DNA from: an uncultured Desulfobacterium sp.
GTDB lineage: Bacteria; Desulfobacterota; Desulfobacteria; Desulfobacterales; Desulfobacteraceae
NCBI GenBank assembly: GCA_937124525.1
Contig: CAKZLA010000228.1
Span: 1-13,854 of the forward strand
Reading direction: 5' to 3'
Length of the DNA: 13,854 bases
The notes below the pieces were generated by a model that saw nothing but the letters and a program-made list of their open reading frames with translations, was not told the DNA's origin and ran no database searches. Both the position numbers and the translations under genes were made by a program. Below are positions 1 to 6,700 of the stretch, piece after piece (the first letter of the stretch is position 1; each line of letters begins with the position of its first letter).

Positions 1-1
1 G

Positions 2-343
2 TATTTCAGTGTGTCCATGCTGAAAAAGAAGCTGGGGTATGATGATTCCCTGGACGCCTTTGGTGTCCATGGGGTGTGTGGTATCTGGGGGGCTTTGGGC
101 ACCGGGCTTTTTGCCGATCCTGCCATTACAGGCGATATTGCAGGCCTCTTCCATGGCAATCCCGGTCAGTTATGGGCACAGTTTTTGTCTGTTATTGCAA
201 CCATTGCCTTTTCAGCCGCCGCCACCTTTGTTGTGGTGCTTATTACAAAAATGTTGACATCCGGTCTTCGGGTGGAACTGGACGAAGAGGTGGAAGGTCT
301 TGATTCTGCCATCCATGGGGAGCGGGGGTTTGAATTGATCTAA
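2..343 (+). CDS. amt: Ammonium transporter (Amt/MEP family), C-terminal part, 5'-truncated by the window edge
   Basis: This is an inner-membrane channel that conducts NH3/NH4+. Only the last 113 or so codons are present; the frame is open back to base 2, so the gene begins outside the window. The Amt signature DAFGVHGVCGIWGALGTGLF is visible and contains the second pore histidine of the family's twin-His site (inferred by alignment from memory to E. coli AmtB). It is followed by the last hydrophobic helix (FLSVIATIAFSAAATFVVVL). The cytoplasmic tail GLRVELDEEVEGLDSAIHGE matches the conserved Amt C-terminal tail that couples subunits and docks GlnK, so the 3' end is intact. No glnK gene follows; the next gene is convergent. 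Family assignment is near certain. The methylammonium or sensor-type subfamily cannot be judged from the tail. Confidence 0.95.
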   Translation, partial: YFSVSMLKKKLGYDDSLDAFGVHGVCGIWGALGTGLFADPAITGDIAGLFHGNPGQLWAQFLSVIATIAFSAAATFVVVLITKMLTSGLRVELDEEVEGLDSAIHGERGFELI

Positions 344-392
344 TTCCTTCTGCCTGGGGTGCTGATTATAATTTTGGCGACTCTGATTAAAC

Positions 393-435
393 ACAAAGGC
401 CACTTTGAATCGTAATTGCTCAAAGTGGCCTTTGT
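393..435. terminator. Bidirectional intrinsic terminator between amt and the crotonase gene
   Basis: A perfect 16-bp inverted repeat (393-408 with 420-435, core AAAGGCCACTTTGA) encloses an 11-nt loop. It sits between the two convergent stop codons. T-rich sequence follows on both strands (TTGTTGTCTTT on +, TTTGTGTTTAA on -), so it can end transcription from either side. Confidence 0.85.
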
Positions 436-460
436 TGTCTTTATCGCCAATCAAACAAAC

Positions 461-1240
461 CTATTTTTCTTTCCATTCCGGGCTTCGTTTTTCCAGAAAG
501 GCTTTAATCCCTTCTTCAGCATCTTCCGTGGTGCACAGCCGGGCAAAAGCCTCATTCATATAGTCAAAGGATTTGTAATAATCAACATCGGCTGTGGCAT
601 AGAATGCTTTTTTGGCAATCTGCAGGGCCACCGGGCTTTTCTGGGCAAGGGTTGCGGCCCAGTTGCGTGCCTCTTTGTCCAGATCCTCTGCTGGTACTGT
701 TTTGTTTATTAATCCCATGTCAAGGGCGGTTTGGGCATTGATCAAATCCCCATAGAACAATAGTTCCAGGGCTCTTTTTCGACCAATGGACCGGGTCACC
801 GGCACAATGGGACCGATGCAGTTCAGTCCCACATTGATGGCTGTGAGCCCCAGACGTGTTTTGTCACTTGCAATGGCAAGGTCCGCTGCTGCAACAAGCC
901 CTGCACCGTTGGCAGCCGCCACGCCATGCACCTGGGCAATGACGGGTTTGCTCATTTTACTTATGGACACCAAGGGGGTCTCCATGCATTCAATCCAGTC
1001 TCGATATTCAGAGGCGGTTTTGCCAAAAAAATCCCCCACGTCGATGCCAGCACAAAATGCCTTTCCTTCACCCTTGATAAGAATGACCCGCACCGTCTTT
1101 TGTGCATCAAGGTCCAGCAGTGCATGGTTTAATTCAGTGGCAAGGGACGTTGTGAATGTATTCAACTGTCCGGGACGATTAAGGGCTATCTGACCAACAA
1201 AGTCTTCACCGATCTCAACAACAATACTTTCATAATCCAT
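461..1240 (-). CDS. Crotonase-fold protein, ECHDC3-like enoyl-CoA hydratase/isomerase family member
   Basis: A 259-aa single-domain crotonase, normal length for the family. The oxyanion-hole motif FCAGIDV (residues 62-68) and the second CoA-site segment VHGVAAANGAGL are clear. The C-terminal GIKAFLEKRSPEW motif and the internal DLAIASDK and INVGL segments resemble mammalian ECHDC3 more than classical crotonase. Both catalytic glutamates of true enoyl-CoA hydratase are absent by my alignment: the Glu144 position is Gly114 and the Glu164 position is Ala134. Ordinary hydration of trans-2-enoyl-CoA is therefore doubtful; the real acyl-CoA reaction is unknown. The start at 1240 is preferred because GAGGTG lies 7 nt upstream; an ATG at 1246 lies only a base or two after that site. 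It lies 72 nt downstream of phnA on the same strand, possibly co-transcribed. Confidence 0.88.
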   Translation of the reverse strand: MDYESIVVEIGEDFVGQIALNRPGQLNTFTTSLATELNHALLDLDAQKTVRVILIKGEGKAFCAGIDVGDFFGKTASEYRDWIECMETPLVSISKMSKPVIAQVHGVAAANGAGLVAAADLAIASDKTRLGLTAINVGLNCIGPIVPVTRSIGRKRALELLFYGDLINAQTALDMGLINKTVPAEDLDKEARNWAATLAQKSPVALQIAKKAFYATADVDYYKSFDYMNEAFARLCTTEDAEEGIKAFLEKRSPEWKEK

Positions 1241-1312
1241 GGGCATTCACCTCTTTGATAGTTTTTGTTTGTTCATTGACAGGTTGACAATAAATTGTGG
1301 TGCTCGGGCTTA

Positions 1313-1891
1313 TTAAGCCTTTTTAACAAATTTCGTAAAAATGACAATCTGCTGACCATTGACACGGCCTTCAATCTGTTCGTGATTATCTGGATCAAGA
1401 CTAATTCTTCGGACCAGGGTTCCCCGTTTAGCCGTAAAATTGGCCCCTTTTACATTTAAATCCTTGATCACGGTTACACTGTCACCGGCATTGAGTTCTG
1501 TGTTGTTGCAATCAAGGTATTTTAATGATTTTTCCTGGTTTTCTCCTTCACCCGTTGCCTGGGCCCAGGCCAAGGCCTCTTCGTCCAGGTAGAGCATATC
1601 GAGCAGGTTCTGGAATTCGCTTTCAGTGGACAGGCGTGTCAGCATTCGCCATACCACCACCTGCACCGCCGGGATCTGGCTCCACATACTCTCATTAAGG
1701 CACCGCCAGTGATGGATATTCATTTTCCCTGGGTCCTCGACCTGTTCAAGGCAATTATGGCACAGGAGCACGCATTCATCGGCAGTTCCATTGGAGGTGG
1801 GCGGCACTTCATAAACCGTCAGGCCTTCGGTTGCATTACAAAGTTCGCATTTGGATTCACTTCGTTGTTGTAATATTTTTTCTGTATCCAT
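1313..1891 (-). CDS. phnA: PhnA-family protein (zinc ribbon plus SH3/KOW-like C-terminal domain)
   Basis: A 192-aa soluble protein of the longer, two-domain PhnA type. The N-terminal zinc ribbon has CELC (Cys15, Cys18) and CHNC (Cys44, Cys47). The middle carries the family signature HHWRCLNESMWSQIPAVQV and MLYLDEEALAWA. The C-terminal 65 residues hold the PhnA domain: GDSVTVIKDLNVKGANFTAK, then EGRVNGQQIVIFTKFVKK. The family is named from the E. coli phosphonate region, but PhnA is not needed for C-P lyase and its biochemical role is not settled; no phosphonate genes are near. The ATG at 1891 is preceded by AAGGA about 11 nt away, a somewhat long spacing. It is likely the first gene of a unit with the crotonase gene. 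Confidence 0.93.
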   Translation of the reverse strand: MDTEKILQQRSESKCELCNATEGLTVYEVPPTSNGTADECVLLCHNCLEQVEDPGKMNIHHWRCLNESMWSQIPAVQVVVWRMLTRLSTESEFQNLLDMLYLDEEALAWAQATGEGENQEKSLKYLDCNNTELNAGDSVTVIKDLNVKGANFTAKRGTLVRRISLDPDNHEQIEGRVNGQQIVIFTKFVKKA

Positions 1892-1910
1892 TGTTGTTTA
1901 GTTCCTTAAG

Positions 1911-1939
1911 TGTAAATAAATATACTATTGTATGGTCAA
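1911..1939 (-). promoter_or_regulatory. Candidate sigma70-type promoter for phnA
   Basis: On the minus strand TTGACC (1939-1934) is followed after exactly 17 nt by TTTACA (1916-1911), about 20 nt before the phnA start codon. The -35 box is good and the -10 box is poor (4 of 6 to TATAAT), so this is a candidate only. Confidence 0.3.
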
Positions 1940-2445
1940 AGCTAAGATTCAAAGTAGCGCATATCGCAGGGCATTACCCCACTGGATTGTCCAGAATCCA
2001 TTATCCTGAAAGCAAGATATGACAAAGAATTCCGCTTGAAATTGGGTATTGTATTACTCAATGCTCATGTTTTTGACCAGTTTTGCAAGGCAAGGCAGCC
2101 GTCGAGGGTGACGTTTCAAGTCTGGCCCTTCCAGGCGATACCTCAGTACCAAAAGAAGATTATCGAGTGATCATTCTGTATGGGGTTGTTAACATATATT
2201 GTGTGTGAAAACAACTGTGGCATTGGAGCGGCAACAATCCTGATTTCTGGTTGGCCATATCCGGTGCCTTACCCCACGGTACTATTTGCCAAGGTGAGAT
2301 TGAAATTAAGAGATGGCAAAGCAATGGTTTGAATTTTGTGCAAACTATGATAAATGCCATCTTTAAAAGCATTTTTTACTTCTTGAAGACCCTCCTCATT
2401 CCCGGGCTATCCTTATAGAAATGGATACAGGACTTTTGGAGTGAC
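1940..2445. other. Non-coding stretch with no confident gene; possible degenerate coding remnant
   Basis: No recognisable gene or RNA is seen. The + frame beginning at 2101 reads on to 2415 with only one internal stop (TGA at 2206-2208) and ends in TAG at 2416-2418. The read-through (for example VEGDVSSLALPGDTSVPKED, then WHWSGNNPDFWLAISGALPH) looks somewhat protein-like but matches no family I recognise. A weak promoter-like pair (TTGAAT at 2329, TAAATG at 2351, 16-nt spacer) could serve azlCD. Confidence 0.3.
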
Positions 2446-2526
2446 ATGAAAGATGGCTTTATTCGAGAAATGATAATCAATTGTTCCGGAAAAAACGAGA
2501 AAGCTGAGAGCCATGAATATGAGTAA
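2446..2526 (+). CDS. Possible 26-codon leader peptide overlapping the azlC start
   Basis: A short ORF starts with ATG at 2446, just after TTTTGGAGTGAC, a better ribosome-binding site than the one in front of azlC. It ends with TAA at 2524-2526, 14 nt inside azlC in another frame. Translation would bring ribosomes onto the azlC start and so couple the two. The peptide begins MKDGFIREMIINCSG and has three Ile codons in 26, too few to argue for classical attenuation. It matches no protein I know, and the open frame could be chance. Confidence 0.35.
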   Translation: MKDGFIREMIINCSGKNEKAESHEYE

Positions 2527-3253
2527 TACAACTTCCTCCACGAAAAATTCCCCCCTGTCCCAGTTTTTTGCAGGGGCAAAAGATACCTTTCCTTTAATTG
2601 TAGGTGCCATTCCCTTTGGCATTATTTTTGGCACCCTGGCGGCCACGGCCGGGCTCTCCTTTGGTGCCACCATGGGGATGTCCATGTTTGTTTTTGCCGG
2701 CTCTTCACAGTTTGTCTGTGTCAGCCTTGTGATTGCAGGAACAGCCTGGCCCATGATTGTGTTGACCACCTTTGTGGTGAACCTTCGCCATATGCTCTAT
2801 GGTGCCACCATGGTTCCCTTTTACAAAAATTTGAACACCCTCTGGAAAATGGTGCTGGCCTTTGGCCTGACTGATGAAACCTTTGCCGTGGCTGTCACCC
2901 GTTACAATCGAGATGATGGGTTCCCGGATAAGCATTACTACAATTTGGGCTCCATGGTGTTTATGTATACTAATTGGAATTTATGCACCTTGGTTGGACT
3001 CACTGCTGGAAAGACCTTTCCTGGGATGTCCCAGTGGGGCCTTGATTTTGCCATGCCAGCCACATTCATCGGTATTGTTATCCCCTATCTTGTTTCAAAA
3101 CCCATGTGGGCATCGGTGGTCACCGCCGGGACGATCTCCATTGTGGCCGGGGGACTTCCCCATAAGCTGGGGCTGATGGTTGCTGCCATTGCAGGGGTTA
3201 CCGTGGGACTTGTCTGTGAAAAAATGTTTTCTGGAAAAAAGGAGCTGGTTTAA
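2513..3253 (+). CDS. azlC: AzlC family branched-chain amino acid transport protein, large subunit
   Basis: A 246-aa integral membrane protein, the usual length for AzlC/YgaZ. Visible family marks are the N-terminal FPLIVGAIPFGIIFGTLA helix, FAGSSQF, the NLRHMLYGA segment and TDETFAV. Several hydrophobic segments follow to the C-terminus (PATFIGIVIPYLVSK; GLMVAAIAGVTVGLV). With AzlD it forms an exporter of branched-chain amino acids or analogues (known from E. coli YgaZH and B. subtilis AzlCD). The stop is 2 nt before the azlD ATG, so translation is probably coupled. ATG 2513 is used here; ATG 2519 has better spacing to GAGAG and is an equal alternative. Not obviously linked in function to the convergent giant genes. 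Confidence 0.93.
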   Translation: MNMSNTTSSTKNSPLSQFFAGAKDTFPLIVGAIPFGIIFGTLAATAGLSFGATMGMSMFVFAGSSQFVCVSLVIAGTAWPMIVLTTFVVNLRHMLYGATMVPFYKNLNTLWKMVLAFGLTDETFAVAVTRYNRDDGFPDKHYYNLGSMVFMYTNWNLCTLVGLTAGKTFPGMSQWGLDFAMPATFIGIVIPYLVSKPMWASVVTAGTISIVAGGLPHKLGLMVAAIAGVTVGLVCEKMFSGKKELV

Positions 3254-3255
3254 AC

Positions 3256-3603
3256 ATGTTTAATAGTGGCATTCAACTGAATGAAATTTATATGGTTGCC
3301 GGTATGGCCCTGGTGACCTTTGGCATACGATATATCATGTTTCCCATTTCCGGAAGATTTGAATTCCCTGAGCTGTTTAAACGGGGGTTGAGATATGTCC
3401 CTCCTGTGGTTTTGACAGCCATTATTGTGCCCTCTGTTCTCATGCCCGACGGAGCAACCCTTAACCTGAGTTTGACTAACCCCTATCTTATTGGGGCCAT
3501 TGCCGCCTGTATCATTGGAGGGTTGTTTAAAAATTTGTTGTTGACCATTGTGGTGAGTATGGTGATTTTTATGGGGTGGCAGTGGGCCTTTGCCATGGGA
3601 TAG
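3256..3603 (+). CDS. azlD: AzlD family branched-chain amino acid transport protein, small subunit
   Basis: A 115-aa membrane protein, typical of AzlD/YgaH. It has an N-terminal helix (YMVAGMALVTFGIRYIMF), the family segment ELFKRGLRYVPPVVLTAIIV, and two more hydrophobic stretches (LIGAIAACIIGGLF; LLLTIVVSMVIFMGW). It is the obligate small partner of AzlC in the inner membrane. It follows azlC with a 2-nt gap and is the last gene of this short operon; only a weak 5-bp hairpin (CTTGC/GCAAG, 3623-3637) lies downstream on this strand. Confidence 0.92.
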   Translation: MFNSGIQLNEIYMVAGMALVTFGIRYIMFPISGRFEFPELFKRGLRYVPPVVLTAIIVPSVLMPDGATLNLSLTNPYLIGAIAACIIGGLFKNLLLTIVVSMVIFMGWQWAFAMG

Positions 3604-3658
3604 GGGAATTTCAGTGAGGACTCTTGCCCGGAGCAAGCTTTGGACCAAGTAATTATCG

Positions 3659-3704
3659 AAAAAAATGTACCAGGATGAGCAGGATCTATCCTGCAAACCA
3701 TCCT
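3659..3704 (-). terminator. Possible intrinsic terminator at the end of the giant-gene operon
   Basis: On the minus strand an outer stem AGGATG/CATCCT (3704-3699 with 3677-3672) encloses a second perfect stem GCAGGAT/ATCCTGC (3694-3688 with 3685-3679). A run of seven T (3665-3659) follows six bases after the outer stem. The inner hairpin covers the TAG stop of the ligase gene, so it also overlaps coding sequence. The gap before the T-run is longer than ideal. Confidence 0.4.
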
Positions 3705-6700
3705 CCCTTCTGGCGTTGGTTAAGTTTTTTCAACTCAATGGCTGCCCTGTCATGGCTGATGCGTTCATTGATCAGGTCTTTATAAATCAAGTTGGCACGT
3801 TTACGCCGTTTCACGGCATCTCCGACATCCAGAATTGATTCCAGAATCCCTGTTATCTTTGTTTTGATATTATTTTGGGGTGCAATGGCTTTCAGGGTTT
3901 CTTTGATTTCAGCCATGGCATTGTGAAGATTGGATTTTATCAGGGAAAAACCTGCCTGGTATCTTTCCGTCTGTGCAATACCCATGCCCTGGGCTTTTTC
4001 CAGGATATCCTCCACATAGTCTTCACATAAAATACCATAATCCTGGAATGCGCTTAATTCGTTAAATCCCTGCTCAAATATTTCCGGTTGTCTTTCATTT
4101 AAAAGTTTCTGGCTGGTGAGGTAACACCTTTCCCAGGCCTGCCACCGGTACACATAATCAAGGCCCGGCCCTTTAATATTCTGCATTCCCATGATTCTGT
4201 TCAACAACCCCGGAGGGGTATGATGGCAGATGGTGTCAATGATCTGGTTACCGCTGACATGCAGGTTTTCAATCACTATCAGTTTTTGTTTAAACCAATG
4301 GGTGATCAGCGTTTTAAATTCTGTGTCAAGTTGTTTTGGAGTGTGCTCTTTGGTTAGTTTTTCCTCAAACAGGGTGACTGATTCCACCTCTTTTTGCCAT
4401 TTCTCCAAATGTTTTATGATTTCTCCGGCCTCTTTTTCCCGTTGCGATGATATAAGTGTTTCCATCAATGCCCCGGGGTTCTCCAACGCCTGTTTCACCT
4501 CTTTTTCATCTAACTTAACACCAATTCCCATCAGCATGGCCTTCAGACGTTGGGAAATGGTCCGGGAGGTCAATGGAATTTTCATCCTCCTGACCATGGA
4601 ACGGAAAACGTCAAGGGAGGACTTCATGTCCGTTTTTTCCCCTGGGTATAAACTTATTTTGTCCAGGTAATCCTCCCAGGCCGTGTTGATAAACCCCATG
4701 AGTCCGGTGAGGTTGGAGCCGATTAAAAAATGATAATCCACACTCAGGTCTTCAACAATGATGGAGGCAAACATCCGGGTTCTGGGAATCCTGTCCGCCC
4801 GGTTGTTTACCAGGGTGCTTATGATGATGTCTGGTTGTTTCTCATAATCGTGGGATTCAAACCCCGTTCGTCTCCAGTTACTCATGGTGGCAAAGCGTTC
4901 GTTGGCGGACATGCCATTGATAAATTCCAGCCGTCTTTTCCTGATGGAGGCAATGGGGAAGATTTTCAAGGCACCAATGTCTGGTACCACCCTGTCCGCC
5001 ATCTCTCTGACGGCAAAGTCCGGATCAATGTCCAGCATTTGGGAAAGTTTGAGGACCAATGCCACATTGTTTGGGTGCTCCTCATGGGGAAACCTGTCAA
5101 GGACATCTGGTGTTAACAGGCCTGCCTCCAGCCAGCCGGTGTATTGGATATCTGTTTTTTTGTTATTTGCCGATTCTGTAAGAATATGCTTCATATCCTC
5201 TTCCGAGGTGATGAGTCTACCCTTCCGGGGAATAAAATTGGTCATCACCTGGGGGATATCTATGCCTGCCGGGCCCTGGATATCTTCATGATCCGGGTAG
5301 GTATTGGTGATGGTGGAAAAGTCGTCCCGGGTCCAGTGCTGCTGTAATACAGACACAAAAGGGGGGGTGAGGGCCATGCATTCCCATAGAAATATTTTTG
5401 ACTTTAATTTCCAGGTCATGCAGATCATGTTGTGGTGCTCCCATATGGTTGCCTTGTCATAGGGCCGGAAGAGAAACATCTCCCGGGTTTCCCCAAAGGG
5501 AACGGCATGGAGAAACATGGCTTCACAGCCGGTGGTTTTGTTGACAAACCCATGACCAAGCGCTTCAATCACAGCAGCCTTCAGACGCTCCACACCAGAT
5601 TTTCCCCGGGTTCCCCACCCCCCGATGACAAGGGTGATGTTTTTTCTGGCCTTTAGCACTAAATGGCTCAGATACAGGTGACGAAAAATAAAAAAAACAA
5701 GAAGCACAAAGGCAAAAAGGCCCAACTCGTACAGGGAGTTTTCGTAGGCTGAGAAAAAGTAATATTTGAAATTGTTCCATAGGTCAGGGGTTAGCAGCAG
5801 GCCATATGAGAAAAATCGTGCCACGGAAGAATCTTCATCCTTTTTATTTTCTGTGTCTTTAAAGGCGTTAAACTGTATGAGAAAGCCTAATTCTCTTAAG
5901 GCGTTGACATATCCCTGGGGTTGTGACTGGCTGTTTTCGTGCCAGTTTCTTAGTTTCGTATATTTCACAAATCCCAGGGTCAGCCTTATAAATGCCAAGA
6001 TACTTTTAAACAGTCCCCGGGGGGGAGCCATGTGTGTCACCCCCTCCGGGGTGAATATTTTAACGGGTTTGTTTGATAATAGTTTTTTAGAACAGGACAC
6101 TGCCTCATCCACCAGGGGTAAATAGGGTCTCCAGCCTGATTCCGTGTCAAAATAAAGGGGTTCCCCGGGAACTTTGGTCTCGGTGAGTTCACTGCCAATG
6201 CCCGAGGGTGCCCGGGTATTACAATTATATTTTCTGCCGGTAAGATGGCTGAACCCCTGTCTTTTATCCGGAGAGGATGAGAAAAATTCATGTAAAAATC
6301 GCCACATTCTAAACCCAAAGCGATCCCCCCGGAACAACCACTGGCCTGTTATCCCCTTTTTAAGTCCCAGGCTGAAATCTTCCTGGGCAAGCACGGAAAG
6401 TATTCGCCCCACATTTTCCTGATCCATGTCTGAAAACCAGGCCCTGGGAAGATGTTTTTTCTTTCCGGGTTTGATGTGTGGAATTATGCCTTTTATTTTT
6501 TCCATTAACTCCCTGGTCCGGGGATCTGCCTGGACAATGAGTTTTTCCCGGGCCAGGGCAGCCCACCGCCGCACTGACATGGATTGTGACTGTTGATGAA
6601 TATTGATGATGACCGGCAGTTGTCTTTCCATGAATTCATGGGCTTTACCAGGGGAATCTGTGTCTATTAAGGCCTTTGTAATATCATATGCGATTTTAAA

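Noticed and set aside
2012..2170. RYDKEFRLKLG reading in the phnA-azlC gap, like the start of an IS OrfA
   Set aside because: The resemblance covers about ten residues, the frame stops soon after, and no helix-turn-helix pattern, terminal inverted repeat or orfB follows.
2206..2208. In-frame TGA considered as a selenocysteine codon
   Set aside because: The surrounding frame has no known family or clear start, and I see no SECIS-like hairpin placed just after the TGA.
2160..2372. A 70-codon minus-strand ORF
   Set aside because: No ribosome-binding site, no recognisable motifs, and low-complexity translation; most likely chance.
2513..3603. azlCD as part of the polymer system (supplying or exporting its amino acids)
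   Set aside because: The genes are convergent with the giant operon, have their own upstream region, and belong to a well-known stand-alone exporter family; proximity alone does not support a link.
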